NCBI RefSeq assembly: GCF_051020975.1
Contig: NW_027478166.1
Span: 11,037,501-11,101,500, forward strand
Length of the DNA stretch: 64,000 bases
From: Osmia lignaria lignaria
Lineage: Eukaryota; Arthropoda; Insecta; Hymenoptera; Megachilidae
Direction of reading: 5' to 3'
The notes beneath the pieces were generated by a model, which was not told the DNA's origin, made no database searches, and was given only the letters and a program-made list of their open reading frames with translations. Shown here in pieces: positions 52,344-63,935 of the stretch (positions are counted from its first letter, which is position 1; each line of letters begins with the position of its first letter). A program made the translations under genes and the position numbers.

Positions 52344-55300
52344 TGATCAGAAGCGTAGTTCTCGAGATATATCGAGATATTTAAAAGTTCCGAAGCCGCA
52401 CCAACATAATAGAGATACAGAAACACCGTGGCCCCTTTCTTTGAGATAACTCTGCACTAGTGCGAGCCGCAAATGCCACTTCCAGCTTAGCTGTGCAGAA
52501 GAAGAACAACAAGAAGAAGAAATATCTCGAAATATGCCCGTCAGGCCCCTTCCATTGAGATAAATCTGCAAATATCTCGGAAACGAAGCGAGCTATGGCA
52601 AAATGTTAAGAGACCTTTTTTGTAGAGAATTAAGTTTCCTACTTTTTATGTTCTATGATATTTTTTGATGAGTAGCGTAGTTTTCGAGATATATCGAGAT
52701 ATGTAAAAGTTCCGAAGCCGCACCAACATAATAGGGATACAGAAACACCGTGGCCCCTTTCTTTGAGATAACTCTGCACTAGTGCGAGCCGCAAATGCCA
52801 CTTCCAGCTTAGCTGTGCAGAAGAAGAACAACAAGAAGAAGAAATATCTCGAAATATGTCCGTCAGGCCCCTTCCCTTGAGATAAATCTGCAAATATCTC
52901 GGAAACGAAGCGAGCTATGGCAAAATTTTAAGAGACCTTTTTTGTAGAGAATTAAGTTTCCTACATTTTATGTTCTATGATATTTTTTGATGAGTAGCGT
53001 AGTTTTCGAGATATATCGAGATATTTAAAAGTTCCGAAGCCGCACCAACATAATAGGGATACAGAAACACCGTGGCCCCTTTCTTTGAGATAACTCTGCA
53101 CTAGTGCGAGCCGCAAATGCCACTTCCAGCTTAGCTGTGCAGAAGAAGAACAACAAGAAGAAGAAATATCTCGAAATATGTCCGTCAGGCCCCTTCCCTT
53201 GAGATATATCTGCAAATATCTCGGAAACGAAGCGAGCTATGGCAAAATGTTAAGAGACCTTTTTTGTAGAGAATTATGTTTCCTACAATTTATGTTCTAT
53301 GATATTTTTTGATCAGATGCGTAGTTTTCGAGATATATCGAGATATTTAAAAGTTCCGCAGCCGCACCAAAATAATAGAGATACAGAAACACCGTGGCCC
53401 CTTTCTTTGAGATAACTCTGCACTAGTGCGAGCCGCAAATGCCACTTCCAGCTTAGCTGTGCAGAGGAAGAACAACAAGAAGAAGAAATATCTCGAAATA
53501 TGTCCGTCAGGCTCCTTCCCTTGAGATAAATCTGCAAATATCTCGGAAACGAAGCGAGCTATGGCAAAATGTTAAGAGACCTTTTTTGTAGAGAATTAAG
53601 TTTCCTACAATTTATGTTCTATGCTAGTTTTTGATCAGAAGCGTAGTTTTCGAGATATATCGAGATATTTAAAAGTTCCGAAGCCGCACCAACATAATAG
53701 GGATACAGAAACACCGTGGCCCCTTTCTTTGAGATAACTCTGCACTAGTGCGAGCCGCAAATGCCACTTCCAGCTTAGCTGTGCAGAAGAAGAACAACAA
53801 GAACAAGAAATATCTCGAAATATGTCCGTCAGGCCCCTTCCCTTGAGATATATCTGCAAATCTCTCGGAAACGAAGCGAGCTGTGGCAAAATGTTAAGAG
53901 ACCTTTTTTGTAGAGAATTATGTTTCCTACAATTTATGTTCTATGATATTTTTTGATCAGAAGCGTAGTTTTCGAGATATATCGAGATATTTAAAAGTTC
54001 CGAAGCCGCACCAACATAATAGAGATACAGAAACACCGTGGCCCCTTTCTTTGAGATAACTCTGCACTAGTGCGAGCCGCAAATGCCACTTCCAGCTTAG
54101 CTGTACAGAAGAAGAACAACAAGAAGAAGAAATATCTCGAAATATGTCCGTCAGGCCCCTTTCCTTGAGATAAATCTGCAAATAACTCGGAAACGAAGCG
54201 AGCTATGGCAAAATGTTAAGAGACTTTTTTTGTAGAGAATTAAGTTTCCTACTTTTTATGTTCTATCATATTTTTTGATCAGATGCGTAGTTCTCGAGAT
54301 ATATCGAGATATTTAAAAGTTCCGAAGCCGCACCAACATAATAGAGATACAGAAACACCGTGGCCCCTTTCTTTGAGATAACTCTGCACTAGTGCGAGCC
54401 GCAAATGCCACTTCCAGCTTAGCTGTGCAGAAGAAGAACAACAAGAAGAAGAAATATCTCGAAATATGTCCGTCAGGCCCCTTCCCTTGAGATAAATCTG
54501 CAAATATCTCGGAAATGAAGCGAGCTATGGCAAAATTTTAAGAGACCTTTTTTGTAGAGAATTAAGTTTCCTACATTTTATGTTCTATGATATTTTTTGA
54601 TGAGTAGCGTAGTTTTCGAGATATATCGAGATATTTAAAAGTTCCGAAGCCGCACCAACATAATAGAGATACAGAAACACCGTGGCCCCTTTCGTTGAGA
54701 TAACTCTGCACTAGTGCGAGCCGCAAATGCCACTTCCAGCTTAGCTGTGCAGAAGAAGAACAACAAGAAGAAGAAATATCTCGAAATATGTCCGTCAGGC
54801 CCCTTCCCTTGAGATATATCTGCAAATATCTCGGAAACGCAGCGAGCTATGGCAAAATGTTAAGAGACCTTTTTTGTAGAGAATTATGTTTCCTACAATT
54901 TATGTTCTATGATATTTTTTGATCAGAAGCGTAGTTTTCGAGATATATCGAGATATTTAAAAGTTCCGAAGCCGCACCAACATAATAGGGATACAGAAAC
55001 ACCGTGGCCCCTTTCTTTGAGATAACTCTGCACTAGTGCGAGCCGCAAATGCCACTTCCAGCTTAGCTGTGCAGAAGAAGAACAACAAGAAGAAGAAATA
55101 TCTCGAAATATGTCCGTCAGGCCCCTTTCCTTGAGATAAATCTGCAAATAACTCGGAAACGAAGCGAGCTATGGCAAAATGTTAAGAGACTTTTTTTGTA
55201 GAGAATTAAGTTTCCTACTTTTTATGTTCTATGATATTTTTTGATCAGATGCGTAGTTCTCGAGATATATCAAGATATTTAAAAGTTCCGAAGCCGCACC

Positions 55301-58300
55301 AACATAATAGAGATACAGAAACACCGTGGCCCCTTTCTTTGAGATAACTCTGCACTATTGCGAGCTGTAAATGCCACTTCCAGCTTAGCTGTGCAGAAGA
55401 AGAACAACAAGAAGAAGAAATATCTCGAAATATGTCCGTCAGGCCCCTTCCCTTGAGATATATCTGCAAATATCTCGGAAACGAAGCGAGCTATGGCAAA
55501 ATGTTAAGACACCTTTTTTGTAGAGAATTAAGTTTCCTACTTTTTATATTCTATGATATTTTTTGATCAGATGCGTAGTTCTCGAGATATATCAAGATAT
55601 TTAAAAGTTCCGAAGCCGCACCAACATAATAGAGATACAGAAACACCGTGGCCCCTCTCTTTGAGATAACTCTGCACTATTGCGAGCTGTAAATGCCACT
55701 TCCAGCTTAGCTGTGCAGAAGAAGAACAACAAGAAGAAGAAATATCTCGAAATATGTCCGTCAGGCCCCTTCCCTTGAGATATATCTGCAAATATCTCGG
55801 AAACGAAGCGAGCTATGGCAAAATGTTAAGAGACCTTTTTTGTAGAGAATTATGTTTCCTACAATTTATGTTCTATGATATTTTTTGATCAGAAGCGTAG
55901 TTTTCGAGATATATCGAGATATTTAAAAGTTCCGAAGCCGCACCAACATAATAGAGATACAGAAACACCGTGGCCCCTTTCGTTGAGATAACTCTGCACT
56001 AGTGCGAGCCGCAAATGCCACTTCCAGCTTAGCTGTGCAGAAGAAGAACAACAAGAAGAAGAAATATCTCGAAATATGTCCGTCAGGCCCCTTCCCTTGA
56101 GATATATCTGCAAATATCTCGGAAACGAAGCGAGCTATGGCAAAATGTTAAGAGACCTTTTTTGTAGAGAATTATGGTTCCTACAATTTATGTTCTATGA
56201 TATTTTTTGATCAGAAGCGTAGTTTTCGAGATATATCGAGATATTTAAAAGTTCCGAAGCCGCACCAACATAATAGAGATACAGAAACACCGTGGCCCCT
56301 TTCGTTGAGATAACTCTGCACTAGTGCGAGCCGCAAATGCCACTTCCAGCTTAGCTGTGCAGAAGAAGAACAACAAGAAGAAGAAATATCTCGAAATATG
56401 TCCGTCAGGCCAGTTCCTTTGAGCTGAATCTGCAAATATCTCGGAAACGAAGCGAGCTATGGCAAAATGTTAAGAGACGTTTTTTGTAGAGAATTATGTT
56501 TCCTATAATTTATGTTCTATGATATTTTTTGATCAGAAGCGTAGTTTTCGAGATATATCGAGATATTTAAAAGTTCCGAAGCCGCACCAACATAATAGGG
56601 ATACAGAAACACCGTGGCCCCTTTCTTTGAGATAACTCTGCACTAGTGCGAGCCGCAAATGCCACTTCCAGCTTAGCTGTGCAGAAGAAGAACAACAAGA
56701 CGAAGAAATATCTCGAAATATGTCCGTCAGGCCCCTTACCTTGTGATAAATCTGCAAATATCTCGGAAACGAAGCGAGCTATGGCAAAATGTTAAGAGAC
56801 CTTTTTTGTAGAGAATTAAGTTTCCTACTTTTTATCTTCTATGATATTTTCTGATCAGATGCGTAGTTCTCGAGATATATCAAGATATTTAAAAGTTCCG
56901 AAGCCGCACCAACATAATAGAGATACAGAAACACCGTGGCCCCTTTCTTTGAGATAACTCTGCACTAGTGCGAGCCGCAAATGCCACTTCCAGCTTAGCT
57001 GTGCAGAAGAAGAACAACAAGAAGAAGAAATATCTCGAAATATGTCCGTCAGGCCCCTTCCCTTGAGATAAACCTGCAAATATCTCGGAAAGGAAGCGAG
57101 CTATGGCAAAATGTTGAGAGACCTTTTTTGTAGAGAATTAAGTTTCCTACTTTTTATGTTCTATGATATTTTTTGATCAGATGCGTAGTTCTCGAGATAT
57201 ATCAAGATATTTAAAAGTTCCGAAGCCGCACCAACATAATAGAGATACAGAAACACCGTGGCCCCTTTCTTTGAGATAACTCTGCACTATTGCGAGCTGC
57301 AAATGCCACTTCCAGCTTAGCTGTGCAGAAGAAGAACAACAAGAAGAAGAAATATCTCGAAATATGTCCGTCAGGCCCCTTCCCTTGAGATAAATCTGCA
57401 AATATCTCGGAAACGAAGCTAGCTATGGCAAAATGTTAAGAGACCTTTTTTGTAGAGAATTCTGTTTCCTACAATTTATGCTCTATGATATTTTTTGATC
57501 AGAGGCGTAGTTTTCGAGATATATCGAGATATTTAAAAGTTCCGAAGCCGCACCAACATAATAGGGATACAGAAACACCGTGGCCCCTTTCTTTGAGATA
57601 ACTCTGCACTAGTGCGAGCCGCAAATGCCACTTCCAGCTTAGCTGTGCAGAAGAAGAACAACAAGAAGAAGAAATATCTCGAAATATGTCCGTCAGGCCC
57701 CTTCCCTTGAGATAAATCTGCAAATATCTCGGAAACGAAGCGAGCTATGGCAAAATGTTAAGAGACCTTTTTTGTAGAGAATTAAGTTTCCTACTTTTTA
57801 TCTTCTATGATATTTTTTGATCAGATGCGTAGTTCTCGAGATATATCGAGATATTTAAAAGTTCCGAAGCCGCACCAACATAATAGAGATACAGAAACAC
57901 CGTGGCCCCTCTCTTTGAGATAACTCTGCACTATTGCGAGCTGTAAATGCCACTTCCAGCTTAGCTGTGCAGAAGAAGAACAACAAGAAGAAGAAATATC
58001 TCGAAATATGTCCGTCAGGCCCCTTCCCTTGAGATATATCTGCAAATATCTCGGAAACGCAGCGAGCTATGGCAAAATGTTAAGAGACCTTTTTTGTAGA
58101 GAATTATGTTTCCTACAATTTATGTTCTATGATATTTTTTTATCAGAAGCGTAGTTTTCGAGATATATCGAGATATTTAAAAGTTCCGAAGCCGCACCAA
58201 CATAATAGGGATACAGAAACACCGTGGCCCCTTTCTTTGAGATAACTCTGCACTAGTGCGAGCCGCAAATGCCACTTCCAGCTTAGCTGTGCAGAAGAAG

Positions 58301-61300
58301 AACAACAAGAAGAAGAAATATCTCGAAATATATCCGTCAGACCCCTTCCCTTGAGATGAATCTGCAAATATCTCGGAAACGAAGCGAGCTATGGCAAAAT
58401 GTTAAGAGACCTTTTTTGTAGAGAATAATGTTTCCTACAATTTACGCTCTATGATATTTTTTGATCAGAAGCGTAGTTTTCGAGATATATCGAGATATTT
58501 AAAAGTTCCGAAGCCGCACCAACATAATAGAGATACAGAAACACCGTGGCCCCTTTCTTTGAGATAACTCTGCACTATTGCGAGCTGTAAATGCCACTTC
58601 CAGCTTAGCTGTGCAGAAGAAGAACAACAAGAAGAAGAAATATCTCGAAATATGTCCGTCAGGCCCCTGCCCTTGAGATATATCTGCAAATATCTCGGAA
58701 ACCAAGCGAGCTATGGCAAAATGTTAAGAGACCTTTTTTGTAGAGAATTATGTTTCCTACAATTTATGTTCTATGATATTTTTTGATCAGAAGCGTAGTT
58801 TTCGAGATATATCGAGATATTTAAAAGTTACGAAGCCGCACCAACATAATAGAGATACAGAAACACCGTGGCCCCTTTCTTTGAGATAACTCTGCAATAG
58901 TGCGAGCCGCAAATGCCACTTCCAGCTTAGCTGTGCAGAAGAAGAACAACAAGAAGAAGAAATATTTCGAAATATGTCCGACAGGCCCCTTCCCTTGAGA
59001 TAAATCTGCAAATATCTCGGAAACGAAGCGAGCTATGGCGAAATGTTAAGAGACCTTTTTTGTAGAGAATTAAGTTTCCTACTTTTTATCTTCTATGATA
59101 TTTTTTGATCAGATGCGTAGTTCTCGAGATATATCAAGATATTTAAAAGCGCCGAAGCCGCACCAACATAATACAGATACAGAAATACCGTGGCCCCTTT
59201 CTTTGAGATAACTCTGCACTAGTGCGAGCCGCAAATGCCACTTCCAGCTTAGCTGTGCAGAAGAAGAACAACAAGAAGAAGAAATATCTCGAAATATGTC
59301 CGTCAGGCCCCTTCCCTTGAGATAAATCTGCAAATATCTCGGAAACGAAGCGAGCTATGGCAAAATGTTAAGAGACCTTTTTTGTAGAGAATTAAGTTTC
59401 CTACTTTTTATGTTCTATGATATTTTTTGATCAGATGCGTAGTTCTCGACATATATCAAGATATTTAAAAGTTCCGAAACCGCACCAACATAATAGAGAT
59501 ACAGAAGCACCGTGGCCCCTTTCTTTGAGATAACTCTGCACTATTGCGAGCTGTAAATGCCACTTCCAGCTTAGCTGTGCAGAAGAAGAACAACAAGAAG
59601 AAGAAATATCTCGAAATATGTCCGTCAGGCCCCTGCCCTTGAGATATATCTGCAAATATCTCGGAAACCAAGCGAGCTATGGCAAAATGTTAAGAGACCT
59701 TTTTTGTAGAGAATTATGTTTCCTACAATTTATGTTCTATGATATTTTTTGATCAGAAGCGTAGTTTTCGAGATATATCGAGATATTTAAAAGTTACGAA
59801 GCCGCACCAACATAATAGAGATACAGAAACACCGTGGCCCCTTTCTTTGAGATAACTCTGCACTATTGCGAGCTGCAAATGCCACTACCAGCTTAGCTGT
59901 GCAGAGGAAGAACAACAAGAAGAAGAAATATCTCGAAATATGTCCGTCAGGCCAGTTCCTTTGAGCTGAATCTGCAAATATCTCGGAAACGAAGCGAGCT
60001 ATGGCAAAATGTTAAGAGACGTTTTTTGTAGAGAATTATGTTTCCTACAATTTATGTTGTATGATATTTTTTGATCAGAAGCGTAGTTTTCGAGATATAT
60101 CGAGATACTTAAAAGTTCCGAAGCCGCACCAACATAATAGAGATACAGAAACACCGTGGCCCCTTTCTTTGTGATAACTCTGCACTATTGCGAGCTGCAA
60201 ATGCCACTTCCAGCTTAGCTGTGCAGAGGAAGAACAACAAGAAGAAGAAATATCTCGAAATATGTCCGTCAGGCCAGTTCCTTTGAGGTGAATCTGCAAA
60301 TATCTCGGAAACGAAGCGAGCTATGGCAAAATGTTAAGAGACGTTTTTTGTAGAGAATTATGTTTCCTACAATTTATGTTCTATGATATTTTTTGATCAG
60401 AAGCGTAGTTTTCGAGATATATCGAGATACTTAAAAGTTCCGAAGCCGCACCAACATATTAGAGATACAGAAACACCGTGGCCCCTTTCTTTGAGATAAC
60501 TGTGCACTAGTGCGAGCCGCAAATGCCACTTCCAGCTTAGCTGTGCAGAAGAAGAACAACAAGAAGAAGAAATATCTCGAAATATGTCCGTCAGGCCCCT
60601 TCCCTTGAGATATTTCTGCAAATATCTCGGAAACGAAGCGAGCTATGGCAAAATCTTAAGAGACCTTTTTTGTAGAGAATTATGTTTCCTACAATTTATG
60701 TTCTATGATATTTTTTGATCAGAAGCGTAGTTTTCGAGATATATCGAGATATTTAAAAGTTCCGAAGCCGCACCAACATAATAGAGATACAGAAACACCG
60801 TGGCCCCTTTCTTTGAGATAACTCTGCACTATTGCGAGCTGCAAATGCCACTTCCAGCTTAGCTGTGCAGAAGAGGAACAACAAGAAGAAGAAATATCTC
60901 GAAATATGTCCGTCAGGCCCCTTCCCTTGAGATAAATCTGCAAATATCTCGGAAACGAAGAGAGCTATGGCAAAATGTTAAGAGACCTTCTTTGTAGAGA
61001 ATTAAGTTTCCTACTTTTCATGTTCTATGATATTTTTTGATCAGATGCGTAGTTCTCGAGATATATCAAGATATTTAAAAGTTCCGAAGCCGCACCAACA
61101 TAATAGAGATACAGAAACACCGTGGCCCCTTTCTTTGAGATAACTCTGCACTATTGCGAGCTGTAAATGCCACTTCCAGCTTAGCTGTGCAGAAGAAGAA
61201 CAACAAGAAGAAGAAATATCTCGAAATATGTCCGTCAGGCCCCTTCCCTTGAGATAAATCTGCAAATATCTCGGAAACGAAGCGAGCTATGGCAAAATGT

Positions 61301-61700
61301 TAAGAGACCTTTTTTGTAGAGAATTAAGTTTCCTACTTTTTATGTTCTATGATATTTTTTGATCAGATGCGTAGTTCTCGAGATATATCAAGATATTTAA
61401 AAGTTCCGAAGCCGCACCAACATAATAGAGATACAGAAACACCGTGGCCCCTTTCTTTGAGATAACTCTGCACTATTGCGAGCTGCAAATGCCACTTCCA
61501 GCTTAGCTGTGCAGAGGAAGAACAACAAGAAGAAGAAGTATCTCGAAATATGTCCGTCAGGCCCGTTCCTTTGAGCTGAATCTGCAAATATCTCGGAAAC
61601 GAAGCGAGCTATGGCAAAATGTTAAGAGACGTTTTTTGTAGAGAATTATCTTTCCTACAATTTATGTTCTATGTTATTTTTTGATCAGAAGCGTAGTTTT

Positions 61701-61720
61701 CGAGATATATCGAGATATTT
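61701..61720. repeat. Inverted copies of the AAATATCTCG word
   Basis: CGAGATATAT (61,701-61,710) is followed directly by CGAGATATTT (61,711-61,720). The second is the exact reverse complement of AAATATCTCG and the first matches 9 of 10 bases. In T-haplotype monomers the second copy reads CAAGATATTT, so it has one mismatch. Confidence 0.75.
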
Positions 61721-61832
61721 AAAAGTTCCGAAGCCGCACCAACATAATAGAGATACAGAAACACCGTGGCCCCTTTCTTTGAGATAACTCTGCACTAGTG
61801 CGAGCCGCAAATGCCACTTCCAGCTTAGCTGT

Positions 61833-61860
61833 GCAGAAGAAGAACAACAAGAAGAAGAAA
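61833..61860 (+). repeat. T-free A/G-rich (GAA-like) tract of the monomer
   Basis: A 28-bp stretch with no T on the plus strand, made of imperfect GAA/CAA triplets (GCAGAAGAAGAACAACAAGA...). It occurs in nearly every monomer at m152-179. Recurrent changes mark families: GAGGAAG goes with the CCAGTTCC variant; GAAGAATAAC marks one hexamer family at 43-51 kb; GAACAAG marks the pentamer at 39-43 kb. Confidence 0.8.
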
Positions 61861-61867
61861 TATCTCG
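61858..61867 (+). repeat. AAATATCTCG word, direct copy 1 (m177-186)
   Basis: This exact 10-bp word sits at the end of the A/G-rich tract, just before GAAATATGTCCGT. With the copy at 61,908 it forms a direct pair 50 bp apart, and with 61,711-61,720 an inverted pair. It could be a protein-binding box or a relic of the ancestral short repeat; the sequence alone does not decide. Confidence 0.7.
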
Positions 61868-61907
61868 AAATATGTCCGTCAGGCCCCTTCCCTTGAGATA
61901 AATCTGC

Positions 61908-61917
61908 AAATATCTCG
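61908..61917 (+). repeat. AAATATCTCG word, direct copy 2 (m227-236)
   Basis: This is the second exact direct copy of the word, inside subrepeat 2 and followed by GAAACCAAGCGAGC here (GAAACGAAGCGAGC in most monomers). It is among the best-conserved parts of the monomer. Rare changes include AAATGTCTCG near 23,913 and 26,167 and AGATATCTCG near 24,879. Confidence 0.7.
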
Positions 61918-61952
61918 GAAACCAAGCGAGCTATGGCAAAATGGTAAGAGAT

Positions 61953-62004
61953 CTTTTTTGTAGAGAATTAAGTTTCCTACTTTTTATGTTCTATGATATT
62001 TTTT
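61953..62004 (+). repeat. AT-rich T-tract spacer of the monomer
   Basis: About 50 bp with T-runs of 6, 3, 5 and 6 (in CTTTTTTG, GTTTCC, CTTTTTATG and ATTTTTTGATC), with run centres roughly 18, 9 and 18 bp apart. It is the most AT-rich part of the monomer. It exists in two main forms (AAGTTTCCTACTTTTTATG or ATGTTTCCTACAATTTATG), which tend to predict the haplotype of the next monomer. Intrinsic curvature is possible but not demonstrated. Confidence 0.7.
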
Positions 62005-63935
62005 GATCAGATGCGTAGTTCTCGAGATATATCAAGATATTTAAAAGTTCCGAAGCCGCACCAACATAATAGAGATACAGAAACACCGTGGCCCCTTTCT
62101 TTGAGATAACTCTGCACTATTGCGAGCTGTAAATGCCATTTCCAGCTTAGCTGTGCAGAAGAAGAACAACAAGAAGAAGAAATATCTCGAAATATGTCCG
62201 TCAGGCCCCTTCCCTTGAGATATATCTGCAAGTATCTCGGAAACGAAGCGAGCTATGGCAAAATGTTAGCAGACCTTTTTTGTAGAGAATTATGGTTTCT
62301 ACAATTTATGTTCTATGATATTTTTTGATCAGAAGCGTAGTTTTCGAGATATATCGAGATATTTAAAAGTTCCGAAGCCGCACCAACATAATAGAGATAC
62401 AGAAACACCGTGGCCCCTTTCTTTGAGATAACCCTGCACTAGTGCGAGCCGCAAATGCCACTTCCAGCTTAGCTGTGCAGAAGAAGAACAACAAGAAGAA
62501 GAAATATCTCGAAATATGTCCGTCAGGCCCCTTCCCTTGAGATAAATCTGCAAATATCTCGGAAACGAAGCGAGCTATGGCAAAATGTTAAGAGACCTTT
62601 TTTGTAGAGAATTAAGTTTCCTACTTTTTATGTTCTATGATATTTTTTGATCAGATGCGTAGTTTTCGAGATATATCGAGATATTTAAAAGTTCCGAAGC
62701 CGCACCAACATAATAGGGATACAGAAACACCGTGGCCCCTTTCTTTGAGATAACTCTGCACTAGTGCGAGCCGCAAATGCCACTTCCAGCTTAGCTGTGC
62801 AGAAGAAGAACAACAAGAAGAAGAAATATCTCGAAATATTTCCGTTAGGCTCCTTCCCTTGAGATAAATCTGCAAATATCTCGGAAACGAAGCGACCTAT
62901 GGCAAAATGTTCAGAGATCTTTTTTGTAGAGAATTAAGTTTCCTACTTTTTATGTTCTATGATATTTTTTGATCAGATGCGTAGTTCTCGAGATATATCA
63001 AGATATTTAAAAGTTCCGAAGCCGCACCAACATAATAGAGATACAGAAACACCGTGGCCCCTTTCTTTGAGATAACTCTGCACTATTGCGAGCTGTAAAT
63101 GCCACTTCCAGCTTAGCTGTGCAGAAGAAGAACAACAAGAAGAAGAAATATCTCGAAATATGTCCGTCAGGCCAGTTCCTTTGAGCTGAATCTGCAAATA
63201 TCTCGGAAACGAAGCGAGCTATGGCAAAATGTTTAGAGACGTTTTTTGTAGAGAATTATGTTTCCTACAATTTATGTTCTATGATATTTTTTGATCAGAA
63301 GCGTAGTTTTCGAGATATATCGAGATATTTAAAAGTTCCGAAGACGCACCAACATAATAGAGATACAGAAACACCGTGGCCCCTTTCTTTGAGATAACTG
63401 TGCACTAGTGCGAGCCGCAAATGCCACTTCCAGCTTAGCTGTGCAGAAGAAGAACAACAAGAAGAAGAAATATCTCGAAATATGTCCGTCAGGCCCCTTC
63501 CCTTGAGATATATCTGCAAATATCTCGGAAACGAAGCGAGCTATGGCAAAATGTTAAGAGACCGTTTTTGTAGAGAATTAAGTTTCCTACTTTTTATGTT
63601 CTATGATATTTTTTGATCAGACTCGTAGTTCTCGAGATATATCAAGATATTTAAAAGTTCCGAAGCCGCACCAACATAATAGAGATACAGAAACACCGTG
63701 GCCCCTTTCTTTGAGATAACTCTGCACTATTGCGAGCTGCAAATGCCACTTCCAGCTTAGCTGTGCAGAAGAGGAACAACAAGAAGAAGAAATATCTCGA
63801 AATATGTCCGTCAGACCCCTTCCCTTGAGATGAATCTGCAAATATCTCGGAAACGAAGCGAGCTATGGCAAAATGTTAAGAGACCTTTTTTGTAGAGAAT
63901 AATGTTTCCTACAATTTACGTTCTATGATATTTTT

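Larger units (their letters stand above)
61682..62003 (+). repeat. Representative A-haplotype monomer
   Basis: This unit carries the A haplotype: GATCAGAAGCG (m9 = A), TTTTCGAG (m18 = T, which removes the CTCGAG site), ATCGAG (m31 = G) and, in the middle, CACTAGTGCGAGCCGC in place of CACTATTGCGAGCTGC. Its upstream spacer is the CCTACAATTT form. Its own 3' spacer is the CCTACTTTTT form, which precedes a T-type neighbour. The spacer form therefore tends to be linked to the 5' block of the next monomer. Confidence 0.88.

Noticed and set aside
52666..53309. Hammerhead ribozyme core (known from some animal satellites)
   Set aside because: The core CTGATGA is not present. CTGATCA on the minus strand and TTGATGAG in three monomers are near misses, and no matching GAAA arm with paired stems was found.
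181..63935. A ~74-codon open frame on the minus strand in about 179 of 198 monomers, conserved in sequence
   Set aside because: The frame has no AUG: its first codon is TTG and no internal methionine occurs in the usual form. An in-frame TAG lies just upstream (in CCATAGCTC). 322 is not a multiple of 3, so frames do not join between monomers. Conservation is what shared descent of a satellite gives; there is no promoter or codon-position bias I can see.
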